Source: JBPYFK01 sp051984675
GTDB taxonomy: Bacteria > Actinomycetota > Actinomycetes > Mycobacteriales > Pseudonocardiaceae
Length of the DNA: 64,000 nt
Direction of reading: 5' to 3'
Assembly (NCBI GenBank): GCA_051984675.1
Contig: JBPYFK010000100.1
Coordinates: 1-64,000 of the forward strand
Made by a program: the position numbers and the translations under genes
The notes under the pieces: generated by a model
The model's input: only the letters and a program-made list of their open reading frames with translations
Told to the model about the DNA's origin: nothing
Database searches by the model: none
Shown: one piece after another, positions 32,858 to 41,861 of the stretch
Layout: each line of letters starts with the position of its first letter
Numbering within the stretch: position 1 is the stretch's first letter

Positions 32858-34003
32858 ATGGCTCTGATCAGTGCGGTCACGTTCGCGCTCGGCAACGTGT
32901 ATCGCAGTGCGCGGACGATTGCGGCGGCACGCACGGTCGCGGACGTGCGGGAACCGGCGTCCGCGACAGCCTTGCCACCCACCATCACGGTCGTCGTGCC
33001 GGCACGGAACGAAGAGACCGTGCTTGACGAGTGCCTCCGCGCGATTCGTTCCCAGACGTATGCGGAGCAGGACCAGTCAGTGCTGCGGGTTGTCGTCGTC
33101 GACGACGGTTCTACCGACCGGACAGGGGACATCGCGCGCAAGCACGCCGACGAGGACGGGCGCGTGACCGTCGTGCGCTGCGACGGCCCGCCGGCAGGCT
33201 GGAGCGGCAAGGTGCACGCCATGCACGTCGGTGTGGAGGCGTCCGGCCCGCCGGCTCCGGGCGAGTGGTTGCTGTTCGTGGACGCGGACGTGCGCCTCGG
33301 CAACGAGCTGCTCGCACGTCTGCTGGCCACCGCGGAGGCGCTCGACGCGGACCTGGTGTCCACCCCGGGTGGACCGCCGCCCGGACGCTCCGCGACCTGG
33401 CCGCTGCTGATGCCACCGGGACTCCAGATGATCGCGGAGAACGCCGGGCCCGACGGCCGTGGCCGCCGGGCGTTCGCGATCGGGCACTGCATCCTGCTGC
33501 GCCGGTCGCACTACGACAAGGTCGGCGGCTGGGCCGCGCTCGCCGACCGGCGGAACGAGGACGTCGCGATCGCGACGAGCGTGCGCGACCACGGTGGCAC
33601 CACCAGGACAGTGGATGCCCTCGATCACCTGACCACGACAGGGATGGACCCGTTCGCCCAAGGGTGGGCGTCGTTTCGAAAGAGCTTCGTCGCCGGCGTG
33701 CAGGGGTCGGCGCCGCTGCTCGTCGGTATCGGGCTCGGACAAGCGCTGATGTCGGTGGTACCGGTGGTCGCGGTGACCGCTGGGGCACGGGGGCGGCGCC
33801 CGGTGCTCGCCGTGGCCGGCTTGGTGGGCTGGGCCGCACAAGCGGCGGCATATTCCCGAACCGCGCGGATGATGCGCGTGGACCAGCGGCTAGCCCCGCT
33901 GGCTCCGTTCGCCGGAGCGCTGTTCGCCGGCGTCCTGTTCGATGGCGCTATCCGCGCGGCACGCGGTGCCACGTCGTGGAAAGGACGCCGCACCCGGTTC
34001 TGA
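32858..34003 (+). CDS. Family 2 glycosyltransferase (HpnB/CrtQ-like), membrane associated
   Basis: A 381-residue GT-A fold enzyme. ITVVVPARNEETVLDECLRA (nucleotide-binding strand), VVVVDDGSTDRTGDIA, GWSGKVHAM and LLFVDADVRLG (metal DxD) are clear, and RRNEDVAIATSVRDHGG is the acceptor-site ED. One or two hydrophobic segments at the C-terminus (LLVGIGLGQALMSVVPVVAV and LAPLAPFAGALFAGVLF) suggest membrane attachment. The GWSGK motif is shared with hopanoid/carotenoid-associated members, but no terpenoid genes are near. Starts ATG 32858 or GTG 32855. Confidence 0.85.
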   Translation: MALISAVTFALGNVYRSARTIAAARTVADVREPASATALPPTITVVVPARNEETVLDECLRAIRSQTYAEQDQSVLRVVVVDDGSTDRTGDIARKHADEDGRVTVVRCDGPPAGWSGKVHAMHVGVEASGPPAPGEWLLFVDADVRLGNELLARLLATAEALDADLVSTPGGPPPGRSATWPLLMPPGLQMIAENAGPDGRGRRAFAIGHCILLRRSHYDKVGGWAALADRRNEDVAIATSVRDHGGTTRTVDALDHLTTTGMDPFAQGWASFRKSFVAGVQGSAPLLVGIGLGQALMSVVPVVAVTAGARGRRPVLAVAGLVGWAAQAAAYSRTARMMRVDQRLAPLAPFAGALFAGVLFDGAIRAARGATSWKGRRTRF

Positions 34004-34024
34004 CCTGAGCGCATCCTGGTCCAT

Positions 34025-34058
34025 GGCCCGCCCGGTCGTACGACGACACGGGCGGGCC
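34025..34058. terminator. Hairpin terminator after the glycosyltransferase
   Basis: Perfect 10-bp stem GGCCCGCCCG (34025-34034) with CGGGCGGGCC (34049-34058), 14-nt loop, between convergent genes. Confidence 0.75.
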
Positions 34059-34093
34059 GCACGGTTCGACAGTCGGTCGAGCGACGGCCGGCA

Positions 34094-34423
34094 TCAGCCG
34101 GTGGCTGCCCGCCTTCGCAAGGCGATCGGAGCTCCGGCCAGATCCTCTTCGTTGCACAGCAGCTTCAAGTCGTAGTAAGGGGCGCCCTGCCGGTCGTCGT
34201 AATCCAGGTGGATCGCGATGACGTCGATGGGCTCACCCAACCACTCTTGAGCCTGGCGCAGCCAGGTCGCGGACCGTTCCAGCGCGCTGGCCAGATCGTC
34301 GTCCCGGAACTCCACCGGCCGGTAGGGAACATCTTGGACCTGGTCCCTCGGATCGATGGGCTTGGGGAGGTCCACGGAAACGCCGGAATCGTCGAGTTCG
34401 AGTTGGATCAGTTCCTCACTCAC
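34094..34423 (-). CDS. Small acidic protein, unknown function
   Basis: A 109-residue soluble protein, strongly acidic (IQLELDDSGVSVDLPKPIDP...). The body predicts as beta strands then helix (SALERSATWLRQAQEWLG) and a central IDVIAIHLDYDD strand. GTG 34423 preceded by GGGAG is likelier than the 34477 start. No family recognised; it lies downstream of the flavodoxin-like gene on the same strand. Confidence 0.6.
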   Translation of the reverse strand: MSEELIQLELDDSGVSVDLPKPIDPRDQVQDVPYRPVEFRDDDLASALERSATWLRQAQEWLGEPIDVIAIHLDYDDRQGAPYYDLKLLCNEEDLAGAPIALRRRAATG

Positions 34424-34571
34424 CTCCGCAGCGTCTCCCAACTCGCAGGCACCCGCAAGCCCCACACGCTGGCGCAACTGCGGAAAGTCACAGGACGTCA
34501 GGTGCCCAGGATCACCGGTGTCCGGGCATCGTCGGTGTAGGCGCAGGACCGATGTCAGGGCAGGACCGGCG

Positions 34572-35024
34572 TCAGGGCATCAGGCCGGCGGCCACGGTGG
34601 CGCCCAGCTCCCAGCACGCTTCCAGCGCGGCCGAGTCGGGTTGACCGGAAACGGTGACCGGTTCGGCGACGGCCTTCCACCCGAGCCCGGTAGTGATGGA
34701 ACGCACGGCGCGCAGCGCGCCTTCCGGTCCCTCGTTGCCGTGCACGTACAGGCCGTACGGCCGCCCGGAGGTCGAATCCAGGCACGGGTAGTAGATCGTG
34801 TCGAAGAAGTGCTTCAAAGCACCGGAGATGTAGCCCAGGTTGGCCGGTGTGCCCAGGACGTACCCGTCGGCTTCCAGGACATCACTGGCGGTAGCCGACA
34901 GCGCGGGCCGTCGAACGACGTCGACGCCCTCGATCTCGTCCGTGGTCGCACCCGCGACGACCTGCTCAAACATTGCCCGCATGCCGGGCGACGGGGTGTG
35001 GTGCACGATCAACAGCGTGGGCAT
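34572..35024 (-). CDS. Flavodoxin / NADPH-dependent FMN reductase-like protein
   Basis: A 150-residue flavodoxin-fold protein: strand plus phosphate loop (TLLIVHHTPSPGMRAMFEQV), central ADGYVLGTPANLGYISGALK (ring-binding loop) and YGLYVHGNEGPEGA. The fold usually binds FMN for quinone or flavin reduction. ATG 35024 is used because an upstream start adds non-conserved residues. Short intergenic space to the next divergent gene. Confidence 0.8.
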   Translation of the reverse strand: MPTLLIVHHTPSPGMRAMFEQVVAGATTDEIEGVDVVRRPALSATASDVLEADGYVLGTPANLGYISGALKHFFDTIYYPCLDSTSGRPYGLYVHGNEGPEGALRAVRSITTGLGWKAVAEPVTVSGQPDSAALEACWELGATVAAGLMP

Positions 35025-35099
35025 CGCCAGCCAGTCTAGTGCTCGTGGAACGCGCAATTCCGTCCCTGGAGGGCGTGGTGACTGACACCATCGTTGATC

Positions 35100-36047
35100 A
35101 TGGAGCAGTCCACTGACGGCTACAAGGTGCTCAGCGACCGGACGATCGCGATCGGTGCTGTGATCGTCGTCGTGACCACGCTCGGCGTGATGGCGGTGCT
35201 GATCGGCGTCTTCTGGGGCGAACCCGCCGATGTCGTGCTGAACGTGATCCGCACGTCCGCCAGCCTCGGCGCCGGAACCGGCGGCGGCGTGGCGTTATGG
35301 CTGGCCGCGCGGCGGCAGCGGGCGACCGAGATCGGGGTCAAGCAGAAGCAACACGACGCGACCGAAACCCGTGTCACGGAGATGTATGGCAAGGCAGCGG
35401 ATCAGCTGGGCAGCGAGAAGGCCCCGGTCCGGCTCGCGGGGATCTTGGCGCTGGAAAGGCTCGCGCAGGCGCACCCGGCGCATCGGCAGACCATCGTCGA
35501 CCTCATGTGCGCCTACCTGCGGATGCCCGAGCCGGGGGACGCCGAAGCGCAGGAGTTGGAAGTACGCCAGACCGCGCAGGGCGTGCTCGGCGCGCACTTG
35601 CGGGTGGATGGCGTCGAAGGGACGGATTCCCCAGGCCGTTCTGAGCTGTTCTGGCCGGACCTCACCGTGAACGTCTCCGGTGCGACGCTGCGCTCGTTCC
35701 GGCTCACGAACGGTGTCGTGCGTTCGGCGACGTTCTCCGACGCGAGGTTCGCCGGTCCGACCGTGTTCCGTGGCGCCAGGTTCGACCAGCACGCCGACTT
35801 CCGCAACGTGCGCTTTACCGGACTGGCCGACTTCCGCCGGGTCACATTCGGCGGCGAGGGCGTCAACTTCCGTGGTGCGCGGTTCGAAGGGGAAGTCGAC
35901 TTCGGCACGCACACGACGGCGACGCTCACCGGCGCGGTCACCCGAACTGACCCCGGGACACGGCGGAAATGGCCGGCGGGATGGGTAGAAGCCCCCTTGC
36001 TAACCGAGCCGGGTTGGGCAAAGATCGAGCGTGAGATGAGGAGCTGA
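35100..36047 (+). CDS. Pentapeptide-repeat membrane protein
   Basis: A 315-residue protein with two N-terminal transmembrane helices (AIGAVIVVVTTLGVMAVLIG and a following SLGAGTGGGVALWLAA), a charged helical linker (GVKQKQHDATETRVTEMYGK) and a C-terminal repeat of A(N/D)FxxxxF type (GARFDQHADFRNVRFTGLAD, FRRVTFGGEGVNFRGARFEG) typical of pentapeptide-repeat beta helices. A TTG at 35094 or ATG 35100 can start it. Common as a hypothetical in this family of bacteria; no role known. Confidence 0.75.
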   Translation: MEQSTDGYKVLSDRTIAIGAVIVVVTTLGVMAVLIGVFWGEPADVVLNVIRTSASLGAGTGGGVALWLAARRQRATEIGVKQKQHDATETRVTEMYGKAADQLGSEKAPVRLAGILALERLAQAHPAHRQTIVDLMCAYLRMPEPGDAEAQELEVRQTAQGVLGAHLRVDGVEGTDSPGRSELFWPDLTVNVSGATLRSFRLTNGVVRSATFSDARFAGPTVFRGARFDQHADFRNVRFTGLADFRRVTFGGEGVNFRGARFEGEVDFGTHTTATLTGAVTRTDPGTRRKWPAGWVEAPLLTEPGWAKIEREMRS

Positions 36048-36401
36048 CGCGCAGGAGCGGAGGTGGCGGTCGTGCGAACTGCATGGCGAGCGCGCTGCTA
36101 CCCGCTTGGGTCGATGACCGACACCCGGTCGCCCGTGTGGAAGCAGCGGAACGTGTTGCGGCCACGGGGTGGGTTCGGTGGAAACCTGCGCGGCTTGGAG
36201 GTTGTGCCAGGGCCACCGGCTTAGTCCGAGGCCCTGCGCTGACCTGATTTTCCGCACGGTAGAAGCTCACGTGATCGTTCAGCGATCGAAGGGTGGCCCC
36301 GCGCGGATGTCCTCTCACGCGGCTTGGAGGTCGCGTCCGCACCCGCAGGCGGTGACTCTTTCGTCGAACGCAGCGACACCCGGGCTGCTACCCGACTGGG
36401 C
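36048..36401. other. Intergenic region upstream of the pentapeptide gene end / downstream of pmmB
   Basis: 354 bp between the pentapeptide gene and the convergent pmmB. It holds no convincing ORF. Two short sequences recur in it (GCGGCTTGGAGGT near 36190 and 36319; GCTGCTACCCG near 36093 and 36384), hinting at an old duplication. No hairpin terminator was found on inspection. Confidence 0.45.
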
Positions 36402-38144
36402 TCACGACGTTTTCGGTGCCTTCGGTGTCGAAGCGTCCTTCCGGTCCGAGCCGAGCAGGTGGGCAACGGCCGTGCGCACCGCGTCAAGCCGGTTGTCCGC
36501 GGCCCGTGTCGCGTTCACGAGTGCCTGGTCGCGGGCGAGTCCCGTGGGCAGCTGGTGGACGACCTGGAGGTAGCACTTCAGCTTCGGCTCGGTGCCGGAG
36601 GGGCGTATCACGACCCGCAGCCGCCCGGGACCACCGGTCCCGGCTGCTTCGGCGTCGGTGAACACCAGGACATCCGACTCCGGGAGGAGATCCCTGGTGT
36701 GCACCGGGACGTCGGCCAGCTCCGAGGGCGTTTCGGCGCGCAGCCGCCGCATCGTCTCAGCGATCCACGACTGGTCGGAGACGCGCACCGAGAGTTGACC
36801 GCTGCGATGCACGCCGTGCTGGAGCGCGAGTTCGTCGAGGGCGTCGAGCAGGCTCTGCCCGGCCTGCTTGCGGGTGGCCGCGAGGTCGCAGGCGAGCACG
36901 GCAGCGGAGATCCCGTCCTTGTCCCGGACAGCGTCCGGGTCCACGCAGTAGCCGAGCGCTTCCTCGTACGCGTACACGAGCCCGGTGCCAGCGCCGTCGC
37001 CTGCGCGCACCAGCCACTTGAACCCGGTGAGCGTCTCGTCGAAACGGACGCCGTGCGCGTGGGCGATTGAGGACAGCATCGGCGAGGACACGATGGTCGT
37101 CGCCACCAACGGGTCCGCATGCGCCGAACGATCCATTGTGGACAAGATGTGCTCGCCGAGCAACGCGCCGGTCTCGTCCCCGCTGAGCATCCGCCACGAC
37201 TCGTCCACAGTGGGCACTCCGAGCGCGCACCGGTCCGCGTCCGGGTCGAGCGCCACGGCGAGATCCGCTCCGATGTCGGCGGCCAGGGCGAGTAGCGCGT
37301 CCGTCGCCCCGGGCTCTTCCGGGTTCGGGAACGTCAGTGTCGGGAAGTCGGGATCGGGCTTCGCTTGCTCGGACACGAGGTGCACGTCGGTGAACCCCGC
37401 GCCGCGCAAGGCGCGAACCAGTGGTTGCGCGCCCACCCCGTGCAACGCCGTCGCGGCGATCCGCAGACCGCGTGCCGACCCGCGCGGGAGGCGTGCCACG
37501 TGCGCGAGGTAGTCGGTGTGCTGGATACCCCACGAGCGTTCACGCGGCACCGAAACGGCTGCCGGAGCTTCCGCGATCCGCTGCTCGATCTCGGTGTCGG
37601 CGGGACTCACGAGCGGCGCCCCGGATTCCAGGTACACCTTGTAGCCGTTGTCCTGCGGCGGATTGTGCGACGCGGTGATCTGCACGCCCGCGACCGCGCC
37701 CAGCGCCCGCGCCGTATACGCGAGCATCGGCGTGGGGAGCGGCGCGGGAAACATCCGCACGTCGAAACCGGCTGCGGCGAGCACCCCGGCGGTGTCCTCG
37801 GCGAACGCCTCGGAACCGTGCCGGGCGTCGCGTCCGACGACCACGACACCGGTTTGGTCGCGCTCCCGCAACCACGCGGCCAAACCGGCCGTGGTGCGGA
37901 TGATGACGGCCCGGTTCATCCCGTTCGGTCCGGCCCGCAGCGGCCCGCGAAGCCCGGCGGTGCCAAAACTCAGCGCCCCCGACATGCGGTGGTCAAGATC
38001 GCTGATCGCCTCGGCGGAGCCGGCGATCGCGGCGTCGAGGACCGCCCGCAACTCCGCCTGGGTCGCGGCGTCCACGTCGTCAGCGATCCAGCGTCGCGCG
38101 GCGTCGCGCGTCGCCGGGTCCAGGGGTCGGGTCGGTCTGGTCAC
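36402..38144 (-). CDS. pmmB: Phosphomannomutase/phosphoglucomutase family (PGM2-like)
   Basis: A 580-residue alpha-D-phosphohexomutase. GTASHNP-type phosphoserine loop reads ITASHNPPQDNGYKVY (near residue 157); the metal loop is ALDPDADRCALG; the sugar loop GYCVDPDAVRDKDGI and phosphate loop VVIRPSGTEPKLKCY are intact. Size fits the PGM2-like class, which includes phosphopentomutases. GTG 38144 overlaps deoD by four bases (GTGA), coupling it to purine nucleoside phosphorylase, so a deoxyribose/ribose-phosphate mutase role is likely. Rv3308 has the same pairing. Confidence 0.9.
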   Translation of the reverse strand: MTRPTRPLDPATRDAARRWIADDVDAATQAELRAVLDAAIAGSAEAISDLDHRMSGALSFGTAGLRGPLRAGPNGMNRAVIIRTTAGLAAWLRERDQTGVVVVGRDARHGSEAFAEDTAGVLAAAGFDVRMFPAPLPTPMLAYTARALGAVAGVQITASHNPPQDNGYKVYLESGAPLVSPADTEIEQRIAEAPAAVSVPRERSWGIQHTDYLAHVARLPRGSARGLRIAATALHGVGAQPLVRALRGAGFTDVHLVSEQAKPDPDFPTLTFPNPEEPGATDALLALAADIGADLAVALDPDADRCALGVPTVDESWRMLSGDETGALLGEHILSTMDRSAHADPLVATTIVSSPMLSSIAHAHGVRFDETLTGFKWLVRAGDGAGTGLVYAYEEALGYCVDPDAVRDKDGISAAVLACDLAATRKQAGQSLLDALDELALQHGVHRSGQLSVRVSDQSWIAETMRRLRAETPSELADVPVHTRDLLPESDVLVFTDAEAAGTGGPGRLRVVIRPSGTEPKLKCYLQVVHQLPTGLARDQALVNATRAADNRLDAVRTAVAHLLGSDRKDASTPKAPKTS

Positions 38145-38962
38145 GCGCGCTCGACCAGGTCTTTCAGCAACGTGCCCATCCTGCTGGCGGCAGCCTGCCC
38201 CGCGTCGAGCACCTCCTGGTGGTTCAACGGCTCGCCGGTGATGCCCGCCGCCAGGTTGGTGACCAGCGACAGCGCGAAGATTTCGGCCCCGGCCGCGCGG
38301 GCGGCGATGGCTTCCAGCACCGTGGACATGCCCACCAGGTCCGCGCCCATGGTTCGCAGCATGCGGATCTCCGCCGGTGTCTCGAAATGCGGGCCGGGCA
38401 GCCCGGCGTAGACGCCTTCCTCCAGCGACGGGTCGATCTCCCGCGCGAGCCTGCGCAGCCGCGGCGAGTACAGGTCGGTGAGATCGACGAACCGGGCACC
38501 AACCAGCGGCGACCGGGCGGTGAGGTTCAGGTGATCGCTGACGAGCACGGGCTGGCCGACCCGCATCCCGTCGCGCAACCCGCCGGCAGCGTTGGTGAGG
38601 ACGACGGTGTCGCATCCGGCCGCGGTGGCCGTCCGCACCCCGTGCGCGACCTGCTCCACGCCCATGCCTTCATACAGGTGGGTACGACCGAGCAGGACGA
38701 GTACCTGCTTGTTCGCGACCGGCACCGACCAGACTTTGCCGCTGTGCCCGGAAGCGCTCGGCGGCACGAAGCCGGGAAGGTCAGACATGCTGACCTCGGC
38801 AACCGGGGTACCGATCTCCTCGGCGGCGGGTTGCCAGCCCGAGCCGAGGATCACGGCGAGGTCGTGCTTTGCCGCCCCGGTGAGTTCAGCCAGCGTCGCG
38901 GCCGCCGCGCTGGCCGTCGCCGCCGGGTCGGTGAGGTGGGTGCTCGCGGAAGTCACGTCCAC
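38141..38962 (-). CDS. deoD: Purine nucleoside phosphorylase
   Basis: A 273-residue trimeric-type PNP splitting purine (deoxy)nucleosides. Phosphate loop is VILGSGWQP; the GHSGK/GRTHLYEGMG region, VVLTNAAGGLRDGM and the C-terminal MGADLVGMSTVLEA with SLVTNLAAG match class I PNP. GTG 38962 or 38956 starts it; a longer frame to 38998 has no support. pmmB is translationally coupled downstream. Mycobacterial Rv3307 is the orthologue. Confidence 0.94.
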   Translation of the reverse strand: MDVTSASTHLTDPAATASAAAATLAELTGAAKHDLAVILGSGWQPAAEEIGTPVAEVSMSDLPGFVPPSASGHSGKVWSVPVANKQVLVLLGRTHLYEGMGVEQVAHGVRTATAAGCDTVVLTNAAGGLRDGMRVGQPVLVSDHLNLTARSPLVGARFVDLTDLYSPRLRRLAREIDPSLEEGVYAGLPGPHFETPAEIRMLRTMGADLVGMSTVLEAIAARAAGAEIFALSLVTNLAAGITGEPLNHQEVLDAGQAAASRMGTLLKDLVERA

Positions 38963-39053
38963 AGAGCCTATCGGGTCCGAGCCCTGGCTTGACTTCACGG
39001 AATGGTCTGGTTCCGCGTGTCAGCCTGCCGTCCCTGACGCCCCAGCCCGCCCC

Positions 39054-40925
39054 TTACGCCCTTGGGGTGAAAGTGGGTTGGACGGTGTCGAGGAGCTGCT
39101 GGCACTGCGGCTGTCGGACAGTGGGACACGTGACCGCAAGCACCCACAGATCACCGTTTCGGGTCATAACCCGCACGAAGGTCGTGCGTCTGGCCACGTC
39201 ACTGGTGCTATGTGTGATCGCGTTCTCGACCGTCTCGTACACCACCTGCCGGTCCGGTTCACCGGACGCCGGATCGCGGCCTGGCAACGTGGTGTTCACA
39301 AGGGTTCGGAAAACACCCTGACCCCCGGCTGCGCTGCCGCGCAGGGCGGACAGGTAGCTGTCGATGCGGTAGCCGTCGGTGTAGAACCCGCCGAACCGTT
39401 CCACCGTGAGTTCCCCCGTCCCGTCGGGCGCGATGAAGTGCACCTGCGAGCTGGCCAGCGGTGCGCCCTGACGCTGGCCACGGAACATCGTCCATCCTGG
39501 CGGGACGGACAGCGCGAACTGCCCACCGCCGTCACCGGTGCCGGGGGAGGCGTCGCTGTTGACCGGCACGAGCGCCGGAAGCCGGGCGGCGGGAGGCGCC
39601 GGCAGTGGTGGGAAGACGCTCTGGCCCGCGAATACCCGGGTCGCGACGAAACTGCCGACCGTGGCGACGGCGAACACCAGCACCGCCGCCGCACCCAGGC
39701 CAGCGCGCGCCCACCCAGAGCGGGATCTGGCGGAGACCGGTTCGCGCGGTGTGAACGGCAGCGGGCCAGGCTCGGCGGCCAGCGGTGCCGACTCAGACTG
39801 CTTCGGGACCGCTGGGCCCGGTGGGACCGGCCCGCGCGACTCTTCCGCCGTGGGCGCGGGCTTATGCACCCGCATCGTGGGCGCTTCCGGTTCGAGCAGC
39901 ATCGCGAACGGGCGCTCGTGCGCGGCCGGAAGCAACGGCACGATCTTGCGGCGGACCTCGGACAGCGGTAGCCGACGCGCCGGGTCCTTGACCATCAGAC
40001 CCGCGACCACCTCACCCAGCGGGCCGTTCCGGGCGGTTTGCGGGATAGGCCCATGAACCACTTCGGTGATCGTGGCCAACGGGTTGTCGTCGGCGTCATA
40101 CGGTGGGCATCCCTCAGCGGCGGCGAACAGCGTCGCACCGAACTCCCAGAGGTCGGCGGCGGTGGTGACCTGGTCGCCGGAGGCCACCTCGGGGGCGATG
40201 AACGACGGCGTCCCGAGCATGATCCCGGTGTGGGTCAACGTCGGTTCCGCGATGTTGCGGGAAATCCCGAAGTCGCTGAGCTTGATGCGACCGTCCTCGC
40301 TGAGCAGCACATTCCCCGGCTTGACGTCCCGGTGGATCACCCCCGCCCGGTGCGCGGCCTGCAAGGCGGCGGCGACCGCGTCGGCGACGGCGGCGAGCTG
40401 CCGATCATCCAGCGGACCGTGCTCGTCCAGGATCGTGGCGAGGCTCTGCGACGGCACCAGTTCCATCACCACGAACGGCTCACCGCCCTCACGGGCGACG
40501 TCGTAGAGGGTGACCACGTTCGGATGGGTGACGAGCGCGATGGCGCGCGCTTCCCGCAAGGTCCGCTCGCGCAGTTCAGCCGCTTCCGCCTCGGGCATCC
40601 CCGACGGCAGGAGCACCTGCTTGACCGCGACCGGACGGCGCAGTAGCTCATCCTGGGCAGCCCACACCGCACCCATGGAGCCGCCACCCAGTTGCCGCTC
40701 CAAGCGGTAGCGTCCCGCGATCAGGCGGCCAGCGTCGCCGTCCGCGGTTTCGGGTTCCTCCGCGCCGGTGTCCTCCGGGGGCGTTTCCTCGGATGTCGCG
40801 CTGTCCTTGGATGTCTGCTGGTCGTCCGAGGTTCGTTGGTCGTCCGATGTTCGCTGGTCGCCGGATGGCTTGCCGGTGTGCGGGCTGTCCTCCTGAGGAC
40901 CGTCGTCGGCGGTGGGCACGTCCAC
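39054..40925 (-). CDS. Transmembrane serine/threonine protein kinase (PknB/PASTA-lacking type)
   Basis: A 623-residue protein. Kinase domain about 72-330: Gly-rich GGGSMGAVW, Lys102 (VAVKQV), HRD at 198-200 (IHRDVKPGN), DFG at 218-220, APE (FIAPEV). After a Pro-rich juxtamembrane linker a single helix (about 406-430, LGAAAVLVFAVATVGSFVAT) leads to a ~190-residue outside domain with two Cys in CPTVRQPQCQQ near the end. No PASTA repeats are visible. The disordered N-terminus has a DDQRTS tandem repeat. GTG 40925. It may share a transcript with deoD-pmmB 90 bp downstream. Confidence 0.92.
   Translation of the reverse strand: MDVPTADDGPQEDSPHTGKPSGDQRTSDDQRTSDDQQTSKDSATSEETPPEDTGAEEPETADGDAGRLIAGRYRLERQLGGGSMGAVWAAQDELLRRPVAVKQVLLPSGMPEAEAAELRERTLREARAIALVTHPNVVTLYDVAREGGEPFVVMELVPSQSLATILDEHGPLDDRQLAAVADAVAAALQAAHRAGVIHRDVKPGNVLLSEDGRIKLSDFGISRNIAEPTLTHTGIMLGTPSFIAPEVASGDQVTTAADLWEFGATLFAAAEGCPPYDADDNPLATITEVVHGPIPQTARNGPLGEVVAGLMVKDPARRLPLSEVRRKIVPLLPAAHERPFAMLLEPEAPTMRVHKPAPTAEESRGPVPPGPAVPKQSESAPLAAEPGPLPFTPREPVSARSRSGWARAGLGAAAVLVFAVATVGSFVATRVFAGQSVFPPLPAPPAARLPALVPVNSDASPGTGDGGGQFALSVPPGWTMFRGQRQGAPLASSQVHFIAPDGTGELTVERFGGFYTDGYRIDSYLSALRGSAAGGQGVFRTLVNTTLPGRDPASGEPDRQVVYETVENAITHSTSDVARRTTFVRVMTRNGDLWVLAVTCPTVRQPQCQQLLDTVQPTFTPRA
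40810..40863 (-). repeat. 18-bp in-frame tandem repeat in the kinase gene
   Basis: Three adjacent 18-bp units (40810-40827, 40828-40845, 40846-40863) encode (S)DDQRTS-type hexapeptides in the disordered N-terminus of the kinase. Confidence 0.85.
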
Positions 40926-41101
40926 ATCCTTCCAGCTCCCCGAGTTGCGGTGGGGCGAAGTCCAGAAGTGTCCGCAGGGTTGGGCTGATCCGGCGAAGGT
41001 GGCTCCAAGCGGAGGAAACCCAGCGACACCTGGTCACAGGTCGTGCTGAATATGATCGAATAGACCGGTACGGGTGACCACGGACGGGTTGGGGTACGAA
41101 C

Positions 41102-41440
41102 ATGCCGGGACTGGCACGCGTGTGCGCGGTCGTCGCGATCGGGTTCCTCTTAGCGTTCGTGCCGGCGATGTTCCCGGTGCCCTACCCGGGCGGTCCCGGG
41201 CCGATGGCCTCCGCTGATGCGGTCCATACCCAGGCATCGCCACCGCCGGGGCAGCCGACTCCGCCGCCTCAGTCCGGTCAGCCGTCCACCCCTCTACCTC
41301 CGTCGGCCGCGGTTCCCGACCGGCAACGAGTCGTGATCGGCACGGCCGGTATCGTCCTGATCGCTCTGGTGCTCGGAAGCCGCCGGCTGCGCGGTAAGCC
41401 CGCCTCGCCGATCCAGTTGAAATGGAAAAAGGGTCAGTGA
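41102..41440 (+). CDS. Small Pro-rich membrane protein, unknown function
   Basis: A 112-residue protein with an N-terminal hydrophobic helix (RVCAVVAIGFLLAFVPAMFPV), a Pro/Gln/Thr-rich outside or periplasmic stretch (SPPPGQPTPPPQSGQPSTPL) and a second helix (VVIGTAGIVLIALVLGSRRL) before a basic tail. Topology is N-in/C-in with the Pro-rich loop outside. ATG 41102. It is divergent from the kinase gene (starts 176 bp apart) and could be functionally linked, but only by position. Confidence 0.7.
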   Translation: MPGLARVCAVVAIGFLLAFVPAMFPVPYPGGPGPMASADAVHTQASPPPGQPTPPPQSGQPSTPLPPSAAVPDRQRVVIGTAGIVLIALVLGSRRLRGKPASPIQLKWKKGQ

Positions 41441-41861
41441 ACCGGGAATATTCCATCCGGGAAAAGATTCCGAGCGGTCGGTTTCTGATTTTTACGGCGA
41501 AATCTTCGAAACGGTCTGGACCTCGACGGCGACATGTGGGATTTTCACGACTGCACCATGAGTGCGCAGTGACAGCAAGAGTGCACACCGCGCGATCAGG
41601 TGTCGGAGCGGCCCATCCGCTCTCGAGACGTGGGCCGGCACCGGGAAGCCCCCCGACCGGTGCCGGCCCACACCCCTACCGCACCAGTGCGTGGCGGCAG
41701 GAGTCGAGGCCGACAACTTGTCAAAAGTTCACGTAATTCGGCTGCTTCACTATCAGTGGGGGCGCGAAACTTCGGCGCGCCTGTAGATCGTCTGCCACTC
41801 GGCGCAGGTCGGCAACCGGCTACCTACACGCTGGCTCGGTCCGCCGCAATGCTCTTGTCGG
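41441..41861. other. Intergenic region with a strong hairpin
   Basis: 421 bp with no gene I can support. It contains the perfect inverted repeat at 41630-41671 and a AT-richer part near 41441-41540. The final ~100 bp must hold the promoter of the amidohydrolase genes. Confidence 0.5.
41630..41671. terminator. 15-bp perfect hairpin
   Basis: GTGGGCCGGCACCGG (41630-41644), 12-nt loop, CCGGTGCCGGCCCAC (41657-41671). No U-tract follows; it may terminate the small membrane-protein transcript 190 bp downstream of its stop or be another structure. Confidence 0.6.

Noticed and set aside
41630..41671. 15-bp hairpin as an attachment site or transposon end
   Set aside because: No flanking direct repeats or transposase; a terminator or chance structure is more likely.
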